Source: Orobanche coerulescens
Taxonomy: Eukaryota; Streptophyta; Magnoliopsida; Lamiales; Orobanchaceae
Length of the DNA: 64,000 nt
Direction of reading: 5' to 3'
Assembly (NCBI GenBank): GCA_033398695.1
Contig: CM065810.1
Location: forward strand, 140,583,215 to 140,647,214
In this document: in pieces, positions 47,476 through 59,492 of the stretch
Layout of the letters: each line of letters starts with the position of its first letter
Numbering within the stretch: the stretch's first letter is position 1
Made by a program: the position numbers and the translations under genes
The notes under the pieces: model-generated
Database searches by the model: none
The model's input: only the letters and a program-made list of their open reading frames with translations
Told to the model about the DNA's origin: nothing

Positions 47476-48267
47476 AGTTGACCCAGGATGAATCGTGAAA
47501 GGAGAAATGTGTGCTTCGGACAACACAGCTTCTCGAATAGAAGGTTCCTCAGGAACACATAATCGATTACCATACCATACCACTCCATCGTTATCAACAC
47601 GGAACTCAGTCTGCTTACCCTCTTCTATGTTTTGAGTGATAGACCACAGTTCACCATCATCTTTCTGAGCTTCCTTAACACGAAGGATAAGGTTGGGTTC
47701 AATCTTCGTACTCGCCCAATAACCATCACTACCACGAACACATAATTCCACCTCCAGAAGTTCCAAGTCTTTGATAATCTCAGGTGCGATATCAAGACTA
47801 GCCAACACCCCAGACTTCCTGCTAAGTGCATCAGCAACCACATTCGCCTTACCTGGGTGATACTGAATGTTCAAATCATAATCTTTGAGAAGTTCTAACC
47901 AACGTCTCTGCCTCATGTTCAGCTCCTTTTGGGTGAATATATATTTGAGGCTCTTATGATCAGTGAATATGTCACATGTCTCACCATAAAGATAATGCCT
48001 CCAGATTTTCAGAGCAAACACAACTGCCGCCAATTCTAAATCATGAGTAGGATAATTAGTCTCATAAGTTTTCAATTGTCTTGATGCATAAGCGATAACC
48101 TTTCCATGTTGCATCAAAACACACCCAAGACCTTTATTTGAAGCGTCGCTATAAAATTGGTAACCACCTGATCCAGAACGTAAGGTAAGTATCGGAGCAG
48201 AAACCAGTTTCTTCTTCAACTCTTCTTCAACTCTTCTCTCGTTCATTGTTCCAAACAAACTTCTCAC
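47476..48267 (-). pseudogene. RNase H of element G
   Basis: [69 protein letters not shown] and [17 protein letters not shown]: the full Gypsy RNase H with its Asp-Glu-Asp residues, then the linker to integrase. The frame joins RT near 48240 by a shift. Confidence 0.88.
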
Positions 48268-49250
48268 CCTTCCTCATCAGTTTAGTCAAAGGTAAAGCCA
48301 AACGTGAGAACCCTTCCACAAATCTCCGATAATATCCAGCAAGTCCAAGAAAACTCCTAACTTCAGTCACAATCGTTGGTCTTGGACATTTAGTGATAGC
48401 CTCAACCTTTGCAGGGTCCATAGTAATACCCTCTACCGACATAACATGACCCACCCAGCCAGAATTCACATTTGGAAAACTTCGCATATAATTTCTTCCG
48501 ACGTAAAATCCCCAAAACAATACGAAGGTGTTCTTCATGCTCTTCCTTCGTCTTCGAGTATACCATAATGTCGTCGATGAAAACGATAACGAACTTGTCA
48601 ATGAACTCGTGAAAGACACGATTCATTAAATCCATGAATACGGCCGGAGCATTGGTAAGACCAAACGGCATAACCAAAAATTCATAATGGCCATATCGGG
48701 TACGAAATGCGGTCTTAGGAATGTCTTGTTCCTTAACTCATAGTTGATGATAGCCGGATCTAAGATCAATCTAAGAGAAGAATTTTGCACCTTGAAGTTG
48801 ATCAAAAAGATCATCGATGCAAGGTAGCGGATAACAATTTCGGATAGTGATACGGTTCAATTCACGGTAATCGATACACAATCTCATACTCCCATCCTTC
48901 TTTTTCACAAACAATACAGGTGTACCCCACGGAGATACACTCGGACGAATAAAACCCCGTTCTAAGAGTTCTTGAAGTTGTTCTTTCAATTCCTTCAATT
49001 CCGTTGGCGCCATATGATAAGGAGCTTTTGAGATGGGTTCAGCACCAGGAATTAACTCGATACTAAATTCAACCTCACGTGTGGGAGCTAAACCCGGAAG
49101 TTCTTTTGGGAATACATCAGGAAATTCGCGGACTACTGGATGGCTCTCAGGGTGAGGTCCATCCACATAAGTGTCCTTTATAGAGGCTAAGAAACCTTCA
49201 CAACCATGTGAGATCAAAGTTCTGGCTTTCAAAGCGGAGATAATTTTCAA
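48227..49250 (-). pseudogene. Reverse transcriptase of element G
   Basis: Linker and RT start [20 protein letters not shown] at 49250; [60 protein letters not shown] and the catalytic [13 protein letters not shown], then a thumb region with [16 protein letters not shown]. Interrupted by a stop at about 48770, another near 48740 and frameshifts near 48500. Confidence 0.9.
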
Positions 49251-49271
49251 AGGCTTATCAGGTCGAGAACC

Positions 49272-49679
49272 CTAATAAATGAATTCCGGATGACTAATAT
49301 CGCCAAAAATAACACGCTTGGCATGACAATCGATCGTGTCCTGATGTTCTTGAAGCCAGTCCATGCCCAAAATAACATCAAAATCACATATATCCAAAGG
49401 GAATTGATTGGCCTCACGAATTTTATCGTCGAAACGTATGGGACAATTTCTAAATTCATGGCTAATAATAACTTGGTTATTCAGGGGAGTAGATATAGAT
49501 AAAGTATAATCAAGTAAGGTAGATGGTATAGTGATATGTTTAGCAAATGCAGCAGATACGACAGAATGAGTAGCACCAGTATCGAATAAGACAAATATAG
49601 TACGATCAAACATATGCAGAATTCCTGTAACGGTACCTGATGAAGTAGCAGCCTGATCACGGGTGAGAGCAAAGATCAT
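49272..49679 (-). pseudogene. Retropepsin of element G
   Basis: FVLFDTGATHSVVSAAFAKH with the active-site DTGA, and FDVILGMDWLQEHQDTIDCH. One stop at the end separates it from the RT frame. Confidence 0.88.
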
Positions 49680-49681
49680 CC

Positions 49682-50737
49682 TCAGTTTGGTGGCTGCCTA
49701 CCATCACTCCTACCATCATTTTTGGGACAGTCTCGTACTCGATGCTCCAATGAACCACAGATAAAACAAGCACCTGTTTCTTTGTAACACGGCTTTCCTG
49801 GATGTGTCTTACCACAAGTCTTACATGGTGGAGGTGGAGGTAAATGTACGGTTTGGTTAGGGTTTCTCCTCTGGTTGGGAGCACCAGTGTTTTGGTTAGT
49901 TTGCTGGACATGGTCACGTCCATAGTTCTGCCTGTTGTCATTCCTCCTATCATTGTTCCTTTGATCTTTTACTCTCGGAGCACTGCTCTGAGTTGGTGCC
50001 ACATCGGATCGGATGCAATCCCCATCGCGGTTTCTTTTGTTCTCCCTGTTTCTCTCATGGAGAAGTTCGATGTTACGTCCCACATTAGCAATTTGAGCTA
50101 CGTCTATGAACTCCGTGTTCAGAATCCCGTCCAAAATCCATTCTTTCAGCCCTCATTTAAAATGTGAAGCCTGCTCCTCCTGAGTTCCAGTCTTTGCCCC
50201 CAAAAATTCCGCTAACCTCAAAAATCGCTTCATGAATTCAGTCTTGGTTTCGTGATCTCCCTGGCGGATAGTATGGTACTCCCGCTCAAACTTTTGTTGT
50301 TCAGCTATAGGAAATTACTGAGTATAGAATACCCCACAAAAATCTGCCCAAGTCATGTTGGCAATAAACGTATCACCTTTTGCCTGCTTATAGGCCTTCC
50401 ACCAATTCCGTGCATCACCTTCCAGCTTATAGCTAGCCAAACGAGCCTTAAACTCATCCCTGCAGTCCAATACTTCGAAGATCTTTTCTATGTGTGCGAT
50501 CCAATTTTCCCCATCAACAGGAGTGTTGGCGGAGCTAAAAGATCTGGGCTTCTGTTTCCCAAACTTTTCCAACCACCCAGAGATAGTAGATGGAGTACCC
50601 CTTCCACCAGAGCCAGAGGCCTCCTGACGGAATTCCTCAAAGAGTTGAGTTCGAAGTTCAGGCATTAGGGCTGCAACAGCTTGAGCAACAGCTACGTTAA
50701 AGGCAGCGGTCTCTTCCGGTGTGCGATTGACCGACAT
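49682..50737 (-). pseudogene. Gag of element G
   Basis: Starts MSVNRTPEETAAFNVAVAQA. The capsid region has ENWIAHIEKIFEVLDCRDEF, KLEGDARNWWKAYKQAKG and TWADFCGVFYTQ, ending at a stop near 50317. It continues through REYHTIRQGDHETKTEF to a second stop near 50152, then a basic linker and two zinc-binding motifs, CKTCGKTHPGKPC and CFICGSLEHRVRDC (about 49720-49815). Confidence 0.88.
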
Positions 50738-50871
50738 CTAAAAGGTCCATAAACGAATCAGTAAAGACATAAATCAGAGTCGTTATCAAATATGAAAGAG
50801 ATAACATTTATTGCAGAAGGAAACCTAATGCCTACCCAATCCTCACAGGTCATAACCTAAATCCTACACGT

Positions 50872-50898
50872 CAAACCTATGCTCTCCGATAACATAAT
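50872..50898 (-). promoter_or_regulatory. Primer binding site of element G
   Basis: Minus strand ATTATGTTATCGGAGAGCAT after the LTR, a decayed form of the TGGTATCAGAGC site. Confidence 0.55.
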
Positions 50899-53505
50899 TG
50901 TAACACCCCAACCCGACAAGGGTCAAAGTGTAACATTATAGAGTCAAATCAGAACATTAAATATGCAAGCAGAAGACTTTATTATAAAAGCATAACTAGG
51001 TCAACATTACAATCTTCCAATGATAAACCAACATTGACTTAAATAGAAAAAAATATAATTAATCCAAAAGTCTTGTAAAAATGATAAAGGATAACAAGTA
51101 CGGTAGTCTCTAACTCCTACTCTCTTCACTCCTGCCCATCACCCCTGTAATAACCTACCGCAGAGAAAAGAAATGCGGCTGAGCTAATGCTCAGTGAACA
51201 GATATACAATATGAAAGCAATAAGTATGAATGAAACGAAACAATATAGGAAAGAGTCCAAAAGAACCTGTGAATAAGACCAAGTGTGTTAATTAGCAATA
51301 CAATCATTTGGGAACGCAGTGGACACATGCCCGCCTCCACTGACAGCGTCATACCATTAGTGCATCAATGATATGACCATAGACTCCCCATGGCTAGATA
51401 CATTAAATGGGCAACAATATAGGCAACCACATGCAAGGATAGAAATAAGCATGTAACGAAATAATCAATTGAACAATAACAAATAAGAAACTATCAGAAG
51501 GGATCATAGCAATGGGATTATATCAAATGGATCAATACAAGGGAATCATAACATTAGGTTCATATCAAAAGGTTCATAGCAATACAACGAATTAAGGTCA
51601 AAGAATAAGAATCATGAGAAACCTTTACTTGATGAAAGGTAGAATATTTGTACCTTAAGAAATAAAAGCAAATGGAAATTGAACACAAGGAAAGGTGGAT
51701 TACTCATCCTTCACTGAATCTACACGAATTATAATCACATATTACTTATACGTTCATTAAAGTTATAACGGATTCAATACTCAAAGTTACTTATTAATAG
51801 GTCAGGGATTTCACAAATGAATCTGGTTCTGTTTTCTTATGAATTTTAAAACATAACAAATAAGGCTCTGAGGTTTTAAAATTTTTACTTGTGATTACAA
51901 CAAGGGTTAACCACATCCCCAAATTTTTACAGATTTTATTTCTAAGTGCAAGTATTATTTCAAAAATCGTTTTCCCAAACCTGTCCAGAAACTGTACTAC
52001 ATGTATACCCCAAAAGTTTTGTATTTATCAACATAGTTAAACCTTTCAGAAAAATCTACAAAAATTACAGGAATTCCCTTATAACTTAGATATTACCTCT
52101 GTAAAAGAGGAGCTCTTAACTCTTTATATATTTGACATGAAAAATCACACAATGACTGAAATAATTTTCTGAAAACGCAGTTTTGACATACGATCACATA
52201 AAATTCAGAAACATGCCCAAATCAACTCCAATTCACTCCAAACCAATTAGATCAGTTAGTAATCTCTTTAAAATAAGTTTTGGACTCAAGAAACTCAGAA
52301 AAACGCTTTGTTATCATCAAGATTCCCCCTGCTTAATCCGATCCAAAAACTGGACAGCATACTTTGAGACAGAAACAACACAACCTTAATCCCGTAAAAT
52401 TTAAAAACATGACCAATACAACTCCGATTTCCTTCAAACTAATTGGAAAACTTAACTAAGACATTAGACTAAGTTTTCATGCACAAATAGAGAATTAAAA
52501 CACTTATGGAACTCGAGCTATAACGCACACATGTTCAGCCTATAAGCTGTCCCGTTTTCAGAATCAATTTTAGATCTTTACAACACATGTTTACTTATAC
52601 AAACGCACACGAGACTGATATATATCACAAGAATTGTTTTGATTATCATATTAACACTCATGTTTCCAGCCTTTGATGATCACACAAATATCAGATCGAA
52701 TTTAAACAGCATGATACGAATATTTATAGATCGATTAGGATAGGATTTATAACAAATCGAGATACAATTTATTCATGATTTTATGTGGCCTCTTTTAACA
52801 TGTTTTATATATTACGAATCATAACAAAATAATTAGATCAGATATTAAATAAATGTTTAAGGTTTTAGTATTTTTAAATCAAGTTTTGTCAAATGAATAA
52901 GAAACAAGGTCGATGGTACCTTTGTGAATCGAATACAGGAAGGAATACAAGGAGGAAACACCACAAGGTAAACCCTAAATCTTATGAGCCCAAAACGATG
53001 CTCAAACACCCACGGACAACAGATCCTTTGGTCACACGAACAGCAACAACAATGGATTTCTTTGGGGTGATTAGAGAGAGAGAATGACGTTTGTGTGGGT
53101 TTGTTTCTCTCTTATACGAATGAAGGATACGGTCCAAGAAGCCTGTTTTTTTATCCGAAGTCTTAGGATGGGAGCGGGGTAATCAGTTTTTGAAAGTAGT
53201 AAATAGGTTTTTAATTTGTGTTGAATGATAATAAAAGGTCGGTTATGAGTTTTAAAAGTGTGGCTGAAATTTAGGGAACTCTTGATTACATAATGCTCAA
53301 TTAAACGTGTGATGGTGCTAGGTTTTAGGAACTTTTAAATCTTGTAAAATATGTATTTATTTAGTTTAGACTTAGGTTAATTTAGTTTAGTTTTAATTTT
53401 TACATAAAATAAAGTATAGGGCTCAATTTGGATTATCGTAAGGTTTAGGTAAAAAAAATTCAAAATTATACGTATTTTAGGTTTACGGATTTTTAGGGTT
53501 TTACA
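50899..53505 (-). repeat. 5' LTR of element G (right)
   Basis: TGTAACACCCCAACCCG...AGGGTTTTACA. Lacks the 275-base block of the left LTR but keeps about 60 bases (about 52685-52760) that the left one has lost. Confidence 0.9.
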
Positions 53506-53510
53506 TTAGA
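53506..53510. repeat. Target-site duplication, right of element G
   Basis: TTAGA, identical to 43377-43381. Confidence 0.88.
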
Positions 53511-54339
53511 CATATTAAAATCAAAAGATTCGGCGCTTCCATATGAAAGTATTCACAACGGTCGGAAATAGATTAAAATAAGGGAATCCAACCTTGGAAC
53601 GTTCAAAAAGAAAAACAAAGAAGTTTATTTCTCCAACGGATGGATTTGTTACAGATTTGCAACGGCTATGAACAAGCTATAAATATCTGAAGATTTGAAA
53701 GAGCAAAGTACGATGCGAACTATACTCTCAAGCAAACAAAGCAATCAAGCGATCAAAAATCTATAGCATCGTGAAGAGCAGCATTCACAGTTCATATACG
53801 AAGGAAAGCTCTTAGTTGGAGAAGACAAAACACTCTTGTCTCAAAACCTGAGTACAGAGTACTTCACTGGTTGAAGTTGCACGACTGAAAGGCATCCAAG
53901 GATTTGTAGATCGAGTGGCGCTAGGCAGTCAGAAAGGAGTTGTAACGACAGGATTTCCACTGGTGGGAAGTTGTTGTAGCTAAGTTGTAGAATCACTGTA
54001 ATATTTATCACTGGTTGAAAATTATAGTGGATTCATCTCCAACTGGTTTGGAGAAAAGTGGATTAGTATAGGATTATTCCACCTATGAGACCACTATATA
54101 TTGCCTGCGTATTTTATTGTGTTAGCATCATACTTAACTGATGCATTCATACTTAGTGTTTCAATGTTTATATTTCTGTATTCGGCATCAGCCGACTTCC
54201 GCATTTATACTGTCTATAGAAGACTCTAAGTCATCTGTACCATCAGCTGAGAAACTCCTTAATTCCTACTTGGAAAAAGAGTTTCAATAAGTCTATTCAC
54301 CCCCCCTCTAGACTTATTTCTGACGACTTTTGACCTACA
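53511..54339 (+). repeat. 3' LTR of element C, part 2
   Basis: Resumes with CATATTAAAATC. TATA box at about 53676; a short deletion just upstream of it compared with the other LTRs. Ends TTGACCTACA. Confidence 0.88.
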
Positions 54340-54344
54340 CAAAT
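54340..54344. repeat. Target-site duplication, right of element C
   Basis: CAAAT, as at 14918-14922. Confidence 0.85.
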
Positions 54345-55254
54345 GTGAGAAGTAGCACCTGAATCCAGTATCCAAGAACTAGAAAATACAATAGCAGAAC
54401 AATTCGTTTCCAAAACTAAAAGTTTCGTACCTGAAGCAACATGAATGATCGGACAGTCTTTTTCCCAGTGGCACGCTCACCGCATTTGAGACATGCGTCC
54501 GTCTTCATCTTCTTACTCTTAGGAACCATTAGGGCCTTGCCCTTACATTTTAATAAAAGCCTTACCTTGTGAGCCCATCTGCTTCTTAGTCTTCTTCTTC
54601 TTATTCTTGGATTTCCGAAATCCAGAAGAAATCACAAGGGCAGATTCCTTCACCCGCGGAGTCTTAATCTGAGACTGAGCGGTTACAAGTTTGTTCATCA
54701 ACCCTGGTAAATTGCAAGCAATTTAATTGCAGTTGAAGTTCATAACAAACTGAGAGAAGGAATCAGGAAGAGATTGTAGGATAAGGTTAGTTTGGAGAGA
54801 AACATGCATCCTAAAATCAAGATCCTCCAATCTCTCTATCATAGAGATCATTTTGAGGACGTGGTCCCCAACTTTCTCACCTTCTTTCATCCTAGCACCG
54901 AAGAGTTGCTTAGATATCTCATATCTAGTAGTTCGACTGTGCTCACCATAAAGCTCGGTTAAGAGAGATAAGATCTGCCTAGCCGAAGTCATTTTCTCAT
55001 GAGCTCTCTGAAGCTCATTAGACATAGAGCCCATCATATAGCCACGAACTCTAATGTCATCATTAACCCACTTTTCATGGTTTTCAACTTCTTCCTGACT
55101 AAGCTCTGGTCCTCACTGGAGCTGCCGGAATGTCCACCTCCAAGACGTATCCCAGTGCATCCATACTGAGGACAATCATCAGATTGCGGAGCCAGTCCAC
55201 AAAGTTTGGTCCGGTTAAGTTGTTCTTCTCGAGTAGAATTGCGAGTGGGTTCAT
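54345..55254 (-). pseudogene. Copia gag and start of protease, element A
   Basis: Start codon at 55254 (MNPLAILLEKNNLTGPNFVD). A frameshift near 55100-55130 is followed by an open stretch with MMGSMSNELQRAHEKMTSAR, YEISKQLFGARMKEGEKVGD and LQSLPDSFSQFVMNFN, the UBN2-type Copia gag. A zinc knuckle around 54440-54500 begins CLKCGERA and is broken by a one-base deletion. The frame then reaches the protease active site, WILDSGATSHIC, at the insertion point of C. The remaining pol continues at 14917. Confidence 0.85.
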
Positions 55255-56220
55255 TGTTATTATGAGAGTTTTATTTTGTTTGTCTGCATTAAGTAAGACA
55301 GATTGATTAGTGACTCGTTTGATTATGATCTGAGTTTAGAATTAAGGTATTTTCTATTCATTTAACCCAGCTCCCACTACTTTTATCGGAATAACACACT
55401 CCCTTGTGAAATCTAGAAGTGTTAGTTCACTTTACTTCATAGTGGTGATCGAGTTCTTTATAAATTTTAATAGAGGACAACCGATTATGTTTCTGGTCTA
55501 TTAATATTCATAAAATGGTGTCCAACACCAACCCATCTAATGGATGATTCGATCTTCTTTTTCCCCTTGTTCACTCCCCTCAACCTATACGGTTTCTATA
55601 GTTCGTCAACAAGTTAAGTTTACACCATTGACGCTGATCAGTTTCACAATTGAATCTTATCCGGCAACCGAACAGGTTTCTAGGGATAAAATTTGTTCCA
55701 ACCGAAGGCATCCAATGCACATTCAGGATTTATCGATCATCCATGAATGGCTACCCCAATAACTCAGAAGCATAGCACATCCAGTTTGGATTTCAATTTT
55801 CCGAGATCTCGATAGAGGGAAGAAAAACCTTGAAACCTTTTAAACTTAATATTTTGTCGTGGGAGAATTTTCGCGATTAATGTTACAATTGGCACACTAA
55901 TTTATTTAAGCGCATTTGTGGACATTCATACAATATGAATAAACATACACAACCTAGTTGCTACCAACATGTAGTTCATGGACCGTTCCTAGAACAAAAA
56001 ACATCGTAATCTAGTTACATGTCTTGAGTCTTGAATCTTCGTCCTCTCGAATGGATCTTCCTTCGGTCTTCGTCATTGAATAAATTTTACATTGAAAAAT
56101 TGCATCATAAATACAAATTTTTCTAGTAAAATAAATAGGCTCAAAACAGCCTTTACAACCTAATCGAACAACAGATTAAAAAAACTAGGTTCATGAACCA
56201 CATCACCATTCAAAATTAAT
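55255..56220 (-). other. 5' leader of element A
   Basis: About 1 kb of noncoding sequence upstream of the gag start. The PBS and 5' LTR would lie further right but are displaced out of the window by J and I. No supported gene; the frame at 55544 is fortuitous. Confidence 0.6.
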
Positions 56221-56528
56221 TGTAATATCCTCGAATTTCGCTATGATTTTTCGCATTATTTTATCTGATTTGTACTGTACAGAGTGGGACCGATACAACA
56301 TGGATAAATAATTTTGGGAACTGTGACAGTCGTGCCAGTATATCTATTGAGGTTATTTTTAGTTTTAGGATATTACATGCTTGATATGTCTTTCGATATT
56401 GGATATAAAGTATGAGTATTTGTATAATTGTTGTACTTGGTCGACAGTTGTATTTGAGGATATCGTGCATCAGATGTATCATATGAGAATGTTATCGGAA
56501 CGAGTATATGTATTCAGTATGTCGCGTG
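56221..56528 (+). repeat. J: left part of an H-like LTR
   Basis: TGTAATATCCTCGAATTTCG start resembles H (34586) over its first 300 bases, including GTACTGTACAG and the GTATATGTATTCAGT phrase. Cut at 56528 by element I; the remainder is outside the window. Confidence 0.7.
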
Positions 56529-57299
56529 TGTAACACCCCCAGATCAAACCGGGAATATTACACGCCGCAGACCCTCTCCGTGAGGATCCACCAGGCTAGA
56601 CATCAAAAAAAACACATTACATTACATACCGACGAATCAAAATAACGGACCAATAGACCGATTTGGTCTTTCGTCACAGACTTACAAATCAAAATACATA
56701 AACTCATCCAGACTCATACCCACACAAGGGTAAAATACTTGCAACAATGAACAATAAGACAGCAGATAAGACAATACAATGGACTCCGACTAACTGAACC
56801 CAAAACTGGCCTTCGTGTGATTAGTATCATTCGTCTTTCATCATCCCTCGTGCCGATCCTGTGTCTTGCTCCCGAAAACCTGCATGTACCTGGACACTGA
56901 GACATCCACCCCGATTACTCGGGGGTTAGCAAACTCCTTTGTTTTACTAGTGCAAGTATCAAACCATACGAAATGTAACAAGCAAATAGCAACTACGAAT
57001 TTAATACGGAAATCAATTATCAAAATGTTCCCGAGAAGTTTTAGAATTTCGAACTCAAATAAGAGATATTTGAAAAAGAACACATCATCTCGGGGATTTT
57101 TTTTAAGGCAGAAATTCCTTTGGACCTCGAGTCCCAATTTACAAAACCTTTTTGTAAACATTAAGGGCCTTAACCCAAAACTTGTTTCATAATTCAACAG
57201 TTTACAATACCGGAAACATTTCCATAAATCTCGTGGGGCTCGGCCCAACATTCTTTCTTAAAACTTTTCCTTTAAAAACTTTGATTTGAAAGTATCATG

Positions 57300-57770
57300 C
57301 TCATGTCACCGTGATCCACTGTCACGTGTCTCCGTAGGTTCAACAACCCGCACGGACTACATCACGCACAATTAAACAAACATAATCAATTCCGACACCG
57401 TGATCCACATCACGTGTCTCCGTAGGTTCAACAACCCACACGGACTATTAACCAAACATAACCAATCCCGACACCGTGATCCACATCACGTGTCTCCGTA
57501 GGCATAACAACCCGCACGGACTATATCAATCACAACAATCACACACAGTCCCGACACCGTAGTCCACCGCCACGTGTCACCGTAAGCCCCGTCGAGCTCA
57601 CCCGGTTGACGCACCGTGTCCGAAACTCATGGTCCACCGCCATGCGTTATCGTAGGCCTCGTCTGACCAACACGATTGGACCTCGCACCTCACTAAGTTC
57701 TGATCCCGTAGTCCACTGCCACGAATCCTCGTAGGTCCCGTCGAACCAACACGAGTGAACTTAGCGGTCA
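57300..57770 (-). repeat. Minisatellite in LTR of element I
   Basis: Six or more units of about 80 bases built on CCGTGATCCAC, CACGTGTCTCCGTAGG and ACCCGCACGGACTA, later units diverging. Some left-LTR units read CCACATCACG where the right LTR (62930-63400) has CCACTGTCACG, so the two copies differ mainly here. Confidence 0.75.
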
Positions 57771-58765
57771 CACACATATTCACATTCACATTACATACAA
57801 CAATGAGCACAATTAATCAATCACCTTGATCACCACAAAATCGTACATTGCACGCACATAACACAACCTCGACACTCGCAACAACTATCATCAATCAACG
57901 ACATTTAACCAACATAACACACATTCGGTACACAATACATTGAACAACCACATGTACAACCATCTCATATGTACATCGCAATCCTGCACAAATGGCACAA
58001 AGCCTAACACGGATACCAATATATCACTATTATCACAAAGCCTTCAAATTTCGGAAAAACACAACCTACTCAAACGGAACATATTTACGGAGGCAAGCAA
58101 AATCGTCATACATATCATACGTAATTACTAGTCACAAGATACAAGTCGTATAATAAGATACTTGCCTCGATAATCGATGCCGGACACTCCCACAATCACG
58201 GATCGGTCGGGACACCTCGAACACCTACGATTCTCACGTGAAGACAACGAATACACCCACGATCGAAAAGCTTGAAGAAAGCGATTTAACGGAAGGGTTC
58301 CGACTCGAATTCTTTGCGAGAAATCTGACCCTAACATCATACCATCAATAAATTAACGAACGAACGAGGAAGAATAATCGTAGAACGCTCGAATCCTCTT
58401 TGTGACATTTTATCGGACACCTTCAAGGCGTCGATAAGAAACTCAATAAATCGACAAATACTCGGCGATTCAACCGAGGAACAGCAAGGAATTCGACATA
58501 ATAATGTTTAACAATCATAAATACATCACTATTACGAGTTAAAACGAATTAAACGGACAAATCGAGCAAAATCCCCAAAACTAGATTTCTAGGAAATCGA
58601 CTGGTCGGTAGATCGTAGGATGTTATAGGATTGATGATTGATGATATGAACTCCAAAACTTCATGGATTGATTGTCCAACAACATCTCCCCATGATTACA
58701 CCATCTTCACCGCGGAATGGAAGAAGAGAAGTGAGAAAATCTTTGAAGAAAAACGCCGCTGGGCC

Positions 58766-58775
58766 TTTTATAGCC
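58766..58775 (-). promoter_or_regulatory. TATA box of element I
   Basis: Minus strand CTATAAAAGG, directly downstream (on that strand) of the palindrome array. Confidence 0.6.
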
Positions 58776-58787
58776 GATCATTGCCGT

Positions 58788-58940
58788 AGGGTTACGTCAT
58801 CGGCCACGGCTTACGACGTAATCGCCATGGCGAACTCTGCTGGAAAATGCCGGGCGTTACGTGCGTTACCGGCCAGGGCCTTACGTGCGTAACCGGCCTT
58901 ACGTGCGTAATGGCCGATCATTACCGCCGCGTTACTCGGC
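58788..58940. promoter_or_regulatory. TTACGTGCGTAA array upstream of I TATA box
   Basis: Copies at about 58855, 58881 and 58899 plus variants TTACGACGTAA (58821) and GTTACGTCAT, separated by GGCC-rich words. Lies within 170 bases of the TATA box. Confidence 0.6.
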
Positions 58941-59474
58941 GGTGGCTGGCCGATCATGCCCGGCCATGACTCGGCGGGACCAACTCCGACGGCCCGAACG
59001 ACCGAAACCCGAACCTGAGTACGAATCGAAGATACGGTTACGAAGTACTCGAAAAGACGAATCCGAGCACTAATAGAACATACGATTCCGACTACCCGAA
59101 GGCTCGAAACTCGACAACGGAAAGTAATTACCCCAAACTTTGGGAAATTACGAAAATGGCCCAAAACGCCCGAAAATCACGATACGTGATCGAAACACCA
59201 AGCCAAAGCTCGCAACATGAATAATAACATTAAATGAACTTACGAGAAAGTCGAAACAACAGTTTCGGTCTAGATTCGCAAGAATCGAACTCAAGTGCGG
59301 AAAAACCGCTAAAAAGCACGGAACTCAACAAAACGACACCGAAACGAACTCGGATGACAAAAAGTGCAGAATTAATCATTCTCAGAATGACGAAACGGTC
59401 ATGAGCGAGTCGTCAAAACGGACTTCCGCTGAAAAAAAGAAATTTACCGAAAATCGAAAATTGCGGATATTACA

Positions 59475-59492
59475 TTCTACCCTCCTTAAAAG
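59475..59492 (-). promoter_or_regulatory. Polypurine tract of element I
   Basis: Minus strand TTTTAAGGAGGGTAGAA before the LTR, closely similar in place to that of G. Confidence 0.65.

Larger units (their letters stand above)
43382..53505 (-). mobile_element. Element G: Tekay-like Gypsy chromovirus
   Basis: LTRs of 2.8 kb (43382-46215) and 2.6 kb (50899-53505) flank a minus-strand gag-protease-RT-RNase H-integrase-chromodomain-like order (50737 down to 46285), with TSD TTAGA. Long LTRs and a C-terminal chromodomain-like module identify the Tekay/Del kind. Several stops and frameshifts inactivate it. Confidence 0.92.
14923..54339 (+). mobile_element. Element C: SIRE-like Copia, opened by four further insertions
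   Basis: Same LTR family as B, with PBS, gag, protease/integrase, RT/RNase H and 3' ORF in Copia order on the plus strand. The TSD is CAAAT. It spans 39.4 kb only because D (with E inside) sits in its 5' LTR, H in its RNase H and G in its 3' LTR. Without these it would be about 12 kb. All its genes carry lesions, so it is dead, but it preserves the full gene order lost in B. Confidence 0.9.
56529..59474 (-). repeat. 3' LTR of element I (left)
   Basis: TGTAACACCCCCAGATC...TTGCGGATATTACA, 2946 bases, with a minisatellite (57300-57770), a TATA box (58766) and a palindrome array (58788-58940). Confidence 0.85.

Noticed and set aside
44945..53087. Repeated small frames at 44945 and 52183 (nearly the same peptide), and the frame at 52893
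   Set aside because: They occur only because the LTRs of G are duplicated; no start context or family.
57300..57770. Possible CRISPR-like array
   Set aside because: Units are diverged, lack unique spacers of constant length, and lie in a plant LTR.
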